From the NCBI GenBank assembly GCA_963737445.1, contig CAVTSO010000003.1, forward strand, positions 62,001 through 126,000: DNA of 64,000 nt, in the 5' to 3' direction. Positions 1 through 8,377 of this stretch are shown piece after piece. The notes under the pieces were generated by a model, which saw only the letters and a program-made list of their open reading frames with translations, searched no databases and had not been told where the DNA came from. The stretch's first letter is position 1. Every line of letters starts with the position of its first letter. Made by a program: the position numbers and the translations under genes. The DNA is from JAICYJ01 sp963737445 (lineage in GTDB: Bacteria; Actinomycetota; Thermoleophilia; Gaiellales; JAICJC01).

Positions 1-2
1 GC

Positions 3-1082
3 CGGCTGCTGACCGAGGGCATGGAGAACTTTGCCGGCAAGCAGGGCACCGGCGACGAGCGGCTGACCGTGATCCCGGACGCGGGCCGCGACGTGCCCTG
101 CCGGGTCACCGACGAGGGGCTGGTGCAGCTGGTCGACCCCGAGCTGAACCCGACCGCCTATCAGCTGACCGGGGCCGGCGAGCGGGTGGCGGCGCTGATG
201 TCGCTGAACGACTACGACGGCGCCGACGTGTACGCGCTGGAGCCGGGACGCGAGCCGCGGCGGCGGACAGCGGCCGGCGACGCCTGGCTGGCCGGCCGGG
301 CGCGCCCCGAGATGCAGGAGCTGATCGTGAGGGGCCCCGCCGGGCCGATCCGCACGTTCGTCCTATCGCCGGCCGGCGCGAGGAACCGGCCGATGCCGAC
401 CATCCTGCACATCCACGGCGGCCCCACCTGGGCATGGCCCTATGCGGCCGACGCCACCGACCACATGCTGGTGGGCGCCGGCTACCGGGTGGCGCGACCG
501 AACATCCGGGGATCGTGGGACCAGGGGCGCGAGTGGATCGCGGCACTGGACGGGGCCTGGGGAGACGTGGACGACGCCGACTGCCACGCCGTGCTCGACC
601 AGCTGGTCAAGGCCGGCCTGGCGGACCCCAAGCGGCTGGGCTGCTACGGGAACAGCTACGGCGGGTTCATGGTCAACTGGCTGGTCGGCACGAGCGACCG
701 GTTCGCCGCGGCGGTCTCGTCGAACGGCGTCACCAACCAGATCTCGGCCTACGGGAACTGCGACGTCGGCTACATCTACAACCCTCAGGAGGGCCTGGGT
801 GAGCCGCTCACGCCCGAGGGCGTCGAGTCGCTCTGGCGTCAGTCGCCGCTGCGGCACGTGTCGAACGTGCACACGCCGCTGATGATCCTGCAGGGCGAGA
901 GCGACCTGCGCTGCCCGCCGGCCGACAATGAGCAGTTCTTCATAGCCCTGCGCCGGCTGGGCCGGGAGGTCGAGTACGTGCTGTACCCCGACAGCGACCA
1001 CTCGATGGCCTCGAGCGCACGACCCGACCGCCGCGTCGACCGCATGGAGCGGATCGTGAAGTGGTTCGGGAAGCACCTGTAG
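3..1082 (+). CDS. S9 family prolyl oligopeptidase-like peptidase, C-terminal part (partial at window edge)
   Basis: Serine peptidase of the S9 family with an alpha/beta-hydrolase catalytic domain. Numbering from the ATG at base 21, the oxyanion motif HGGP is at residues 132-135, the nucleophile is Ser212 in GNSYGG, and the acid and base candidates are Asp295 (GESD) and His327 (SDHS), so the triad is complete. The reading frame stays open to the window edge upstream of that ATG. The family is normally about 600-700 residues with an N-terminal propeller, so the start lies outside the window. It probably cleaves short peptides in the cytoplasm. It runs convergent to the fchA end of the amine operon, with a hairpin between them, so a functional link is not implied. 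Confidence 0.9.
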   Translation, partial: RLLTEGMENFAGKQGTGDERLTVIPDAGRDVPCRVTDEGLVQLVDPELNPTAYQLTGAGERVAALMSLNDYDGADVYALEPGREPRRRTAAGDAWLAGRARPEMQELIVRGPAGPIRTFVLSPAGARNRPMPTILHIHGGPTWAWPYAADATDHMLVGAGYRVARPNIRGSWDQGREWIAALDGAWGDVDDADCHAVLDQLVKAGLADPKRLGCYGNSYGGFMVNWLVGTSDRFAAAVSSNGVTNQISAYGNCDVGYIYNPQEGLGEPLTPEGVESLWRQSPLRHVSNVHTPLMILQGESDLRCPPADNEQFFIALRRLGREVEYVLYPDSDHSMASSARPDRRVDRMERIVKWFGKHL

Positions 1083-1100
1083 CGCCCGTGCTTGCACGGC

Positions 1101-1124
1101 AGGGTCAGGCTGAAGCCAGACCCT
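1101..1124. terminator. Hairpin between convergent genes (shared palindrome family)
   Basis: AGGGTC-A-GGC, loop TGAA, GCC-A-GACCCT: a stem with one internal A/A mismatch in the convergent gap between the S9 peptidase and fchA. It is followed by TTG rather than a T-run. Near-identical hairpins occur at 19029-19048 and 53133-53153, so it is either a bidirectional terminator or a small repeated extragenic palindrome. Confidence 0.5.
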
Positions 1125-1181
1125 TGACGCGATGCTCGCGCGATAGCCGGCGCGGCCGGCGAACGCGACTGCCAACGCGCC

Positions 1182-1805
1182 CTACACGTGCGCGTATGCC
1201 GTGACGGCGCGCTCACGCGCTCGCGTGGCCTTCGCCAGCGCCGGGCGCATGCGCTCCAGGTGCGCCTCGGCCACGGCGTGGCGCGACAGCATGCTCATGT
1301 TCATCTGCGCCAGCGTGGCCGCCGAGCGCGCCGCCGCCTCGGCCAGCAGCGAACCGGCCAGGGCGTCGCCCTCCAGGTTCCTGTTGCCCGTCTCGGCGAC
1401 ATCCGCCGCCAGGGTCGCCACCTCCGAGGCAAGCTCCAGCACCTGCATCGGCACCGCGATCGCGCCGGACACCGCCTCGTCCAGGTGCGCCGTTCGCTGG
1501 TCGCCCTTCTCCATCCGCAGCGCCTCCAGCACGACGCCGTAGGCGCGGCCGTCTGCGTAGGCCAGCCCCGACGCCTGCCCGCGGATCACGTGGGCGCGGT
1601 CGCGCACCTCCTCCAGCCCCTGCGCCGAGGCGAACGAGGTCGCCATCTCGACCAGCGCCGCCGCCATCGCACAGGTCAGAGCCGCGGCAGCCCCGCCCCC
1701 CGGTGCGGGGGTGCGGGCGGCCAGCTCGTCGAGCAGCTGCGCGACGCTTGCGCTCAGATACGGGTCGTCCCTGTGATCGCTAGAAGAGTCCGACCGTCTT
1801 CCCAT
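1182..1805 (-). CDS. fchA: Methenyltetrahydrofolate cyclohydrolase, FTCD C-terminal family (FchA-like)
   Basis: Predicted 5,10-methenyl-THF cyclohydrolase, interconverting methenyl-THF and 10-formyl-THF in the cytosol. The 207-aa all-helical protein has the family signature TPAPGGGAAAA near residues 32-42 and matches the usual length of stand-alone FchA proteins. It is the last gene of the amine operon. Its ATG overlaps the end of fhs by 26 nt, and no better start is visible. Its neighbours imply the order: demethylation gives methylene-THF, a dehydrogenase not seen here gives methenyl-THF, FchA gives formyl-THF, and Fhs run in reverse releases formate with ATP gain. Cyclodeaminase activity of the same fold is the alternative, but no formiminotransferase domain or gene is nearby. 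Confidence 0.85.
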   Translation of the reverse strand: MGRRSDSSSDHRDDPYLSASVAQLLDELAARTPAPGGGAAAALTCAMAAALVEMATSFASAQGLEEVRDRAHVIRGQASGLAYADGRAYGVVLEALRMEKGDQRTAHLDEAVSGAIAVPMQVLELASEVATLAADVAETGNRNLEGDALAGSLLAEAAARSAATLAQMNMSMLSRHAVAEAHLERMRPALAKATRARERAVTAYAHV

Positions 1806-3456
1806 CCTCGTCGATGTCCACGTTGAAGCCGGCCGGGGTCTTGCCGAGGCCCGGCATCTGCATGATGTCGCCGCACAGCGCGGTCAGGAACCCGGCGCCG
1901 GTGTAGGGCCGGATGTCGCGCACCGGGATGCGGAATCCGGTCGGCGCGTTCGCCAGGGCCGGATCGGCCGAGAGCGACAGGTGTGTCTTGGCCATGCAGA
2001 TCGACAGCCCGGTCAGCCCGTCGCGCGTGAACTGTTCGATCTTCTGCCGCGCGGCCGGCAGGAAGTCGACGCCTTCCGCCCGGTAGATGCGCTTCGCGAT
2101 CTTCTCGATCTTGACGTCGATCGGGTCGGAGTCCTCATACATGAAGTTGAAGGTGTTCGGCTGGTCGCAGGCATCGGCCACGGCCTCGGCCATCTCGGCC
2201 GCGCCCGCGCCGCCCTTGGAGAAGCCCTCGTTCAGCACCGCCGCGTGGGCTCCGTGATCGAGCGCCAGCTTCTGCACCAGCGCGACCTCCTCGTCGGTGT
2301 CGCCGGGGAAGCGGTTGGCGGCCACCACGCAGGGCACGCCGAACTCCCTGGCGTTGAGGATATGGCGGGCCATGTTCGCCGAGCCTTCCTCGATCGCGCG
2401 CAGGTTGTCGGCCGCCGAGTTGCGGGGGTCGTCCTCCAGGCCGGCGTGGTGCTTGAGCGCCTTGGCGGTGGCGACGATCACGACCGCGTTGGGCCCGAAA
2501 CCGCCCGCGCGGCAGACGATGTCCATGAACTTCTCCATGCCGAGGTCGCTGCCGAAGCCGGCCTCGGTCACCAGGTAATCGCCCAGCTTGCGGCCGGCCA
2601 GGTCGGCCACCACCGAGCTGTTGCCGTGGGCGATGTTGCCGAACGGCCCGATGTGCATGAAGCAGGGCTGGCCCTCCAGCGTCTGGATCAGGTTCGGCTT
2701 CAGCGCGTCCTTGAGCAGCACGGTCATGGCGCCCGCGCAGCCCATCTGCTCGGCCGTGATCGGTGCCCCCTCGACGTCGTAGGCGACCGTGATCGAGCCG
2801 ATCCGCTTACGCAGATCCTGCAGCGAGGTGGCCATGCCCATGATCGCCATCACCTCGCTGGCGGCCACGATGTCGAAGCCGGTCTCACGCGGGATGCCGT
2901 GGGTGGGGCCGCCCAGGCCGGTGATGATGTTGCGCAGGTGGCGGTCGTTCATGTCGACCGCCCGGCGCCAGCTGACGCGGAACGGGTCGATCTTGAGATC
3001 GTTGCCGTAGAAGATGTGGCGGTCGACGAACGCCGCCAGCATGTTGTTGGCCGCGGCGATCGCGTGGAAGTCGCCGGTGAAGTGGAGGTTCAGATCCTCC
3101 ATCGGCACCACCTGGGTGAGGCCGCCGCCGGCGGCGCCGCCCTTGATGCCGAAGATCGGGCCCAGCGAGGGCTCGCGCAGGCACAGGATCGGGCGCTTGC
3201 CGATCGCGCCCAGGCCCTGCGTCAGCGAGACCGAGGTGGTGGTCTTGCCCTCCCCGGCCTTGGTGGGGGTGATCGCCGAGACGCATACGACCTTCGCATC
3301 GGCAGCACCCGAGAGGCGGTCGATCACGCTGAGGTCGATCTTGCCCTTGTACTTGCCGTACAGATCGACCTCGTCCTCCTCCAGGCCCATCTCCGTGGCG
3401 ACGTCCATGATCGGCCGCAGGACGGCTTCCTGGGCGATCTCGAGGCTGCTCTTCAC
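1780..3456 (-). CDS. fhs: Formate--tetrahydrofolate ligase
   Basis: ATP-dependent formyl-THF synthetase, linking formate, THF and ATP with 10-formyl-THF. The GTG start at 3456 is preceded by AAAGGAGC at a 5-nt spacing and gives 558 aa, the normal family length. The nucleotide motif PTKAGEGKTT is at residues 64-73, and LREPSLGP and GIKGGAAGGG follow near 93-113, both typical of the family. The gene sits 19 nt after the beta subunit of the demethylase and overlaps fchA. That placement suggests oxidation of the amine methyl group to formate, or supply of formyl-THF for biosynthesis, in the same transcript as amine cleavage. Confidence 0.95.
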   Translation of the reverse strand: MKSSLEIAQEAVLRPIMDVATEMGLEEDEVDLYGKYKGKIDLSVIDRLSGAADAKVVCVSAITPTKAGEGKTTTSVSLTQGLGAIGKRPILCLREPSLGPIFGIKGGAAGGGLTQVVPMEDLNLHFTGDFHAIAAANNMLAAFVDRHIFYGNDLKIDPFRVSWRRAVDMNDRHLRNIITGLGGPTHGIPRETGFDIVAASEVMAIMGMATSLQDLRKRIGSITVAYDVEGAPITAEQMGCAGAMTVLLKDALKPNLIQTLEGQPCFMHIGPFGNIAHGNSSVVADLAGRKLGDYLVTEAGFGSDLGMEKFMDIVCRAGGFGPNAVVIVATAKALKHHAGLEDDPRNSAADNLRAIEEGSANMARHILNAREFGVPCVVAANRFPGDTDEEVALVQKLALDHGAHAAVLNEGFSKGGAGAAEMAEAVADACDQPNTFNFMYEDSDPIDVKIEKIAKRIYRAEGVDFLPAARQKIEQFTRDGLTGLSICMAKTHLSLSADPALANAPTGFRIPVRDIRPYTGAGFLTALCGDIMQMPGLGKTPAGFNVDIDEDGKTVGLF

Positions 3457-3475
3457 CTTTGCTCCTTTGCTGATG

Positions 3476-4687
3476 TCAGTGCGAGACCGCGGCCGCGCCG
3501 CGCTCCGACACAAGATCGTTCTCGTAGAACCGGGCCCACCGGAACGGCTGGATCAGCTCGGGCGTCTTGCCCGAGCCGACCAGATCGGCGATGGTGCACC
3601 CGACGATCGGCGAAGCCTTGAACCCGTACGTGCCCCATCCGGCGTCGATGATGAAGCCCTCCACCTCGGTCAATCCCATGATCGGCGAGTAGTCGGGCGA
3701 GACGTCGCAGTAGCCGGTCCACTGCCGCAGGATCTTGGCGTGGCCGAGCATCGGCAACAGCTCGATCATGTGCATCGCCAGGTCCTCGATGAACCGGAAG
3801 GTGCTGGTGTTGGAGTAGCCCGAGTAGGGCTCGATCTCCGATCCCATCACGAACTCGCCGCGGTCGGACTGGCTGATGTAGATGTGCAGCGTGCCGGACA
3901 CGATGATCTTGTCCAGCAGCGGCTTCACCGGCTCGGTCACGCACGCCTGCAGGATGTGCGTCGTCAGCGGCAGCGGCACCCCGACCAGGTCGCAGACGAG
4001 CGTGCTCCAGCCGGCGACGCACGAGATCACGGTGTCGCAGTGAATCGTGCCGCGGTTGGTCTCGACCCCCGTCACCTTGCCGTTCTCGACGTTGACGCCG
4101 GTGACGTCGGTGTACTGGTGGATCTCGACGCCCATCTTGTCGGCCTCCTTGCCGTAGCCCCAGACCACCGCGTCGTGGCGGATGACGCCGCCGGGCGGGT
4201 GGTAGAGCGCGGCCAGGATCGGGAAGGTGGGATGGTCGCTGATGTCCAGCTGCGGGCACAGGTCCTTGATCTCGTCGGGGTACACGACCCGCGAGTCGAC
4301 GCCCACCAGCCGGTTCACCTCGGCCCGCTCCATCATCGTGTTCACCGAGCGGTCGGAGTGGGCCAGCGTCAGGTGCCCGTGCTGGGAGAACAGCATGTTG
4401 AAGTTGAGGTCCTGCGAGAGCGTCTCGTACAGCTTCACGCTGGCCTCGTAGAACCGGGCTCCCTCGGGCGTCAGGTAGTTGGAGCGGATGATGGTGGTGT
4501 TGCGACCGGAGGCGCCCGCGCCCATGTAGCTGCGGTCGAGCACGGCGATCTTCTTGATGCCGTGGCGCTTGGCCAGGTAGTAGGCCGTGGCCAGGCCGTG
4601 CGCGCCGGCGCCGATGATGACGACGTCGTAGCTCGACTTGAGGTCGTGGTCGCGGAAGTAGCGGTGCTTGCGGAGCAGGCCGATCAT
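3476..4687 (-). CDS. mgdA: Sarcosine oxidase-type beta subunit, probable N-methylglutamate dehydrogenase subunit A
   Basis: FAD/FMN-dependent amine dehydrogenase subunit, 403 aa, in the DAO/SoxB family. The dinucleotide motif GAGAHG is at residues 26-31 just after a short N-terminal helix. The stretch GGVIRHD at 166-172 places His171 where heterotetrameric sarcosine oxidases attach FMN covalently. The ATG lies in an ATGA overlap with the gamma gene, so translation is coupled. In the heterotetramer, beta oxidises the N-methyl amine and alpha passes the C1 unit to folate. Because the operon carries gmaS and mgsABC, N-methylglutamate is the likely substrate. Sarcosine is the alternative, and sequence alone does not separate them. 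Confidence 0.8.
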   Translation of the reverse strand: MIGLLRKHRYFRDHDLKSSYDVVIIGAGAHGLATAYYLAKRHGIKKIAVLDRSYMGAGASGRNTTIIRSNYLTPEGARFYEASVKLYETLSQDLNFNMLFSQHGHLTLAHSDRSVNTMMERAEVNRLVGVDSRVVYPDEIKDLCPQLDISDHPTFPILAALYHPPGGVIRHDAVVWGYGKEADKMGVEIHQYTDVTGVNVENGKVTGVETNRGTIHCDTVISCVAGWSTLVCDLVGVPLPLTTHILQACVTEPVKPLLDKIIVSGTLHIYISQSDRGEFVMGSEIEPYSGYSNTSTFRFIEDLAMHMIELLPMLGHAKILRQWTGYCDVSPDYSPIMGLTEVEGFIIDAGWGTYGFKASPIVGCTIADLVGSGKTPELIQPFRWARFYENDLVSERGAAAVSH

Positions 4688-5364
4688 GCCGCCACCTCGC
4701 TGCGCAGGACGGCCGTGGCCGACACCGGGGTGATGCCGAGCATCGCTCCCGCGTCGAGCAGCGACTCCCACATGTACTCCCCGAACTCCCAGCCGCACAG
4801 CACCCAGAAGCGATCGTCGTCGTTCAGGATGATCGACCCGCAGCGCATCACCGAGCCGGCCATGCAGGCGCCGGCCGGGAACCGGTGCGGCCGCACGTCC
4901 AGCGACGACGAGCGCATGAACACGTCGCGCACCCGCTCGCCGCCGAGCATCACGCCCGCCCAGCCGCAGGTCATGTCGGTGGCGCAGATCGCCTCCGACT
5001 CGGATGCGATGCGCGTGCGCAGCTGCTCGACCCGCGAGAACGGGCACAGCACGACGGCGTGGGACGGAGACAGACGCAGCGTCCAGACGCCGTCCACGTA
5101 GCTGGCCGTGCCCAGCTCCAGCCCGGCGCTGAGCCGGTCGATCTCGGCGTGAGGGCCGCGCACGTCGATCTTGCCGTGGTGGGAGATGTCGGCCGCCCAT
5201 GCGGGGGCGCCGCCGTTCGGCGGGTAGTCGGCCACCCGCCAGCCATCGCGGTCATCGAACTCGGCGCCCGCCGCGCGGTGGTTTCGCTCCATCGGCGTGC
5301 GCAGAACGGCACCCTCGGCCGCCGCCGGCGACAGGAATGCAAACGGATCGGCAACGGTGCTCAC
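4684..5364 (-). CDS. mgdD: Sarcosine oxidase-type gamma subunit, probable N-methylglutamate dehydrogenase subunit D
   Basis: 226-aa member of the SoxG family, the small subunit that packs against alpha in heterotetrameric sarcosine oxidase and has a GcvT/YgfZ-like fold. Recognition rests on length, position between alpha and beta, and family-like segments such as the LSPSHAVVLCP and GWAGVMLGG stretches. The GTG start shares a GTGA overlap with the alpha stop codon, and the gene ends in an ATGA overlap with beta. AGAGG lies about 9 nt upstream. The subunit order in this operon is delta-alpha-gamma-beta, a rotation of the more common beta-delta-alpha-gamma. Confidence 0.8.
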   Translation of the reverse strand: MSTVADPFAFLSPAAAEGAVLRTPMERNHRAAGAEFDDRDGWRVADYPPNGGAPAWAADISHHGKIDVRGPHAEIDRLSAGLELGTASYVDGVWTLRLSPSHAVVLCPFSRVEQLRTRIASESEAICATDMTCGWAGVMLGGERVRDVFMRSSSLDVRPHRFPAGACMAGSVMRCGSIILNDDDRFWVLCGWEFGEYMWESLLDAGAMLGITPVSATAVLRSEVAA

Positions 5365-8096
5365 GAGCGCAACCTCTCTCCATCGGGGTCGTAGAACGCC
5401 TTGTGCGTGACTGTGGCCGGGATCGTCGACCCCTTCGGGTCGGAGATGCGGATGGCGGTGCCCTCCTCGGACTGCTCGACCGGCAGCCAGGCGATGCCGA
5501 TCGCCTTGCCCAGCCGGCGCGAGAAGCGGGAGCTGGTGATGCGCCCGGCCGGCTGGCCGTCCGCACCCACCACCTGCGTGCCCTCGATCGGCACGCCGCC
5601 GTTCTGGGCCTCCCAGCCGACCAGCGTCAGCCGGTTGCCGCGGCGCTTGTACCACTCGATCGCGTAGCGGCCGATCCAGTCGGACTCCTTGTCCAGCTTC
5701 ACGATCCAGGGCATCCCCGCCTCGAGCGGGTTGGACTCGGCGTTCGTGTCCTGACCGACGATGATGTGCATCTTTTCGAGCCGCAGCACCCGCTGAGGCT
5801 CCAGGCCGAACGGCTTCACGGCGTGCGGCCGGCCGGCCTCCATCAGCTGCTCCCAGAGGTGCTCGCCGGCCGCGGCGGGCAGGTGCAGCTCGTAGCCGAG
5901 CTCGCCCACGAATCCGATCCGCAGCACCAGGCAGGGGACACCCGCGATCTGGGCGTGCCCGGCGCCCAGGTACGGGAAGGCCTCGTTCGAGAGGTCGAAG
6001 TCGGTCAGCGTGGACAGCGCCGTCCGCGCGTGCGGGCCGGCCAGGTTGAAGGCGGCGATCGTCGAGGTGACGTTGACGATCTCGCAGTCCATCTTCCAGA
6101 CGGCATTCCACCAGGTGAACCACTGCTCCATGCCGCCGGCGCCCGACGACGTGGTGGTCACGTAGTACTCCTGCTCCGACAGCCGGGCCACGGTGCCGTC
6201 GTCGATGATCGAGCCGTCGTCGCCGCAGACGATGCCGTAGCGGACGCGGGCCAGCTTCATGTCGCCGAACCGGTTCGGGTAAAGCCGCTCCAGGAAGGCG
6301 GCGGCGTCGGGCCCCCGCACGATCAGCTTGCCCAGCGTGGAGACGTCGATTAGGCCCAGCGACTCGTGCACGGCGTCCACCTCGCTGTCGCCGTCGCCGT
6401 AGTCGTAGGGGCGCTTCCAGTCGCCCGCCCACAGCATCTTGCCGCCGTGCTCGGCGTGCCAGTGGTGGGTGGACGTGCGCTTCACCGGCTCGTAGCCGCG
6501 GGCCGCCAGCAGCGAGAAGCTGGTGGGGTTGTGCGGCGGCCGCGAGGTGGTGACGCCGACCCGCTGGGAATCCGGGTCGAGGCCCAGCTGGTCGGCGATC
6601 ACGAGACCGGAGTTGCGGTGGCACATGCGCCCCTGGCAGGGGCCCATGGTCACGGTCGTGTAGCGCTTGGACAGCTCCAGCGAGCTGAAGCCCTCGTCCA
6701 GCGACAGCGCGATGTCCTTGGTGGTGACGTCCTCGCAGAAGCAGACGACCTGCTTGCAGCCGGTCTTCGGCGCCTGCGCCGGCACCGCCCCGGCGGCCGC
6801 GGCCGATCCGGCCGCCGCACCTACCACGCGCATGCCCTGGGGCAGCGCGTCGGGCACGTAGCGGCGCTGGTCGCGGTCGTAGCGGATGCCGCCGCCGCCC
6901 TGGCTGACGAGCGCCGTCTGGCCGACGCTGCCGCCGGACATGACCAGCAGGTCGCAGGCCAGGGTGCGGTGCTCGCCGTCGCGCGTCACGACCACGCCGG
7001 TGACCGCCTTTGAGCCCTTCGCCTGCCACGGCTGGTAGCCGGCCAGGTACTCGATGCCGGCATCCTCGATGGCGCTGCCGTCCGCGTCGCGCCGCGAGTC
7101 GGCCACGGCCAGCACGTTCACGCCGCCGTCGGCCAGGTCGAGCGCGGCCGCGAGGCCCTCATCGCTCGACGTCAGCACCACGGCCTGCTCCCACGGCATC
7201 AGCCGGAACTGGTTGACCAGCCGCCGTGCTCCGCTGGCCAGCATCACGCCCGGCAGGTCGTTGTTGCCGAACACCAGCGGCTGCTCGATCGAGCCGGTGG
7301 CGATCACCAGCTCGGCCGGGCGGAAGCGGTGCATCGTGCGGCCCTGGTACACGGGCACCAGCAGCCCCTCATAGACGCCGCCGGCGTAGGCCGGCTGCAG
7401 GATCTCGACGCCGGCGACGTTCACTCGCTCGATCAGCGCCGTCAGGCGTCCGTTGCTGCGGGGTCCGCCCCAGGCCAGCTGTCCACCCAGAGCAAGGCCC
7501 TCCTCGACCAGCGCCACGTGCCTGCCCTGCTCGGCCGCCTCGGCGGCCGCCTCCAGCCCGGCCTCGCCGCCGCCGATCACCAGCACGTCGACGTGGCGGT
7601 GCACCTTGTCGAAGCGCTCGGTGCGGCGATGGTCGGGATCGATCTTGCCGAGGCCGGCGGCGTTGCGCAGGATCTTCTCGTAGAGCGGCCAGGCCCGGCG
7701 CGGGTGGATGAAGGTCTTGTAGTAGAAGCCGACCTGCATACCGAAGCTGGGCGTGAGCCGGCCCACCAGGTGCAGGAAGTCGCGCTGCAGCGAGGGCCAC
7801 GCGTTCAGGTGCTTCACGTCCATGCCCTGCTCGACCGGCGTCATGCAGGCGCGCGCGGTCGGCTGCCCGTCCACCTCGACCAGGCAGTTCGGACACTGGC
7901 CGGAGCAGCACATCAGGCCGCGCGGGCGGTGGTACTTGAAGGACCGCGAGAACACGCGTGTGCCGGCGGCGTAGAGGGCCGAGGCGATGGTGTCGCCGGC
8001 GTAGCCGGTGACCGGGCGGCCCTCCCACTGGAAGGTCACCTCCTGCGAGCGGTCGATCAGCTCGCCCTGTCGTTGCGCCAGCCGCGGCTCAGCCAC
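5361..8096 (-). CDS. mgdC: Sarcosine oxidase-type alpha subunit, probable N-methylglutamate dehydrogenase subunit C, with two [2Fe-2S] motifs
   Basis: 911-aa multidomain alpha subunit. A ferredoxin-like domain (about 20-90) carries C63-x4-C68-x2-C71-x12-C84. A pyridine nucleotide-disulfide oxidoreductase domain (about 168-440) has GGGEAG at 175-180. A BFD-like region has C452-x-C454-x32-C487-x4-C492. The C-terminal GcvT aminomethyltransferase domain (about 530-900) binds folate and makes methylene-THF. Classical bacterial sarcosine oxidase alpha subunits, as I recall them, lack iron-sulfur clusters and are closer to 1000 aa. Complete cysteine sets here suggest electrons leave through clusters to an acceptor rather than to oxygen, as expected for a dehydrogenase. 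The start overlaps the delta gene by 8 nt and the end overlaps gamma by 4 nt. Confidence 0.85.
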   Translation of the reverse strand: MAEPRLAQRQGELIDRSQEVTFQWEGRPVTGYAGDTIASALYAAGTRVFSRSFKYHRPRGLMCCSGQCPNCLVEVDGQPTARACMTPVEQGMDVKHLNAWPSLQRDFLHLVGRLTPSFGMQVGFYYKTFIHPRRAWPLYEKILRNAAGLGKIDPDHRRTERFDKVHRHVDVLVIGGGEAGLEAAAEAAEQGRHVALVEEGLALGGQLAWGGPRSNGRLTALIERVNVAGVEILQPAYAGGVYEGLLVPVYQGRTMHRFRPAELVIATGSIEQPLVFGNNDLPGVMLASGARRLVNQFRLMPWEQAVVLTSSDEGLAAALDLADGGVNVLAVADSRRDADGSAIEDAGIEYLAGYQPWQAKGSKAVTGVVVTRDGEHRTLACDLLVMSGGSVGQTALVSQGGGGIRYDRDQRRYVPDALPQGMRVVGAAAGSAAAAGAVPAQAPKTGCKQVVCFCEDVTTKDIALSLDEGFSSLELSKRYTTVTMGPCQGRMCHRNSGLVIADQLGLDPDSQRVGVTTSRPPHNPTSFSLLAARGYEPVKRTSTHHWHAEHGGKMLWAGDWKRPYDYGDGDSEVDAVHESLGLIDVSTLGKLIVRGPDAAAFLERLYPNRFGDMKLARVRYGIVCGDDGSIIDDGTVARLSEQEYYVTTTSSGAGGMEQWFTWWNAVWKMDCEIVNVTSTIAAFNLAGPHARTALSTLTDFDLSNEAFPYLGAGHAQIAGVPCLVLRIGFVGELGYELHLPAAAGEHLWEQLMEAGRPHAVKPFGLEPQRVLRLEKMHIIVGQDTNAESNPLEAGMPWIVKLDKESDWIGRYAIEWYKRRGNRLTLVGWEAQNGGVPIEGTQVVGADGQPAGRITSSRFSRRLGKAIGIAWLPVEQSEEGTAIRISDPKGSTIPATVTHKAFYDPDGERLRS

Positions 8097-8373
8097 CGGC
8101 CCGCTCCCGGCTCGCGGCCAGCTCGCCCGGCCGCGCCGCCTGCAGCACCTCGTTGCGGGTGGTGTTGCGCTCGGCCTGGAACCACTCGCGGCAGCCGGAG
8201 GAGTGGAACCACCACTCGCGCTGGTCGCCGCCGGTGTTGGTGCGGAAGTAGAGGTAGTGGAACAGCGCCCGCTCGTCGTCGGACGTCGTGGCGCGATCGG
8301 TCACCTCGCCGCCGTACGCGTACTCGTCGACGGCGCGCGGACCGCAGTTGGGGCAGGAAAGAATGAAGGACAT
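8089..8373 (-). CDS. mgdB: Sarcosine oxidase-type delta subunit, probable N-methylglutamate dehydrogenase subunit B
   Basis: 94-aa SoxD family protein, the small zinc-binding subunit of the heterotetramer. The N-terminal CPNCG at residues 7-11 gives two zinc ligands. HSSGC further along supplies a histidine and a cysteine, the arrangement expected for this subunit, and the EWWFHSSGCREWF stretch is typical. It starts 4 nt after the mgsC stop and overlaps the alpha gene by 8 nt, so it couples the synthase half of the operon to the dehydrogenase half. Confidence 0.9.
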   Translation of the reverse strand: MSFILSCPNCGPRAVDEYAYGGEVTDRATTSDDERALFHYLYFRTNTGGDQREWWFHSSGCREWFQAERNTTRNEVLQAARPGELAASRERAGG

Positions 8374-8377
8374 CAGG

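Noticed and set aside
363..1175. Long minus-strand frame opposite the S9 peptidase
   Set aside because: Composition is typical of an antisense shadow in high-GC DNA, and the plus strand has a complete catalytic triad.
3014..5101. 695-aa plus-strand frame opposite fhs and mgdA/mgdD
   Set aside because: His/Asp/Val-rich repetitive composition with no motifs. The minus-strand genes explain the region fully.
4684..7029. 781-aa minus-strand frame that includes the gamma subunit
   Set aside because: Only the last 226 residues are protein-like. The upstream part is an out-of-frame reading of the alpha subunit, and the GTGA overlap sets the real start at 5364.
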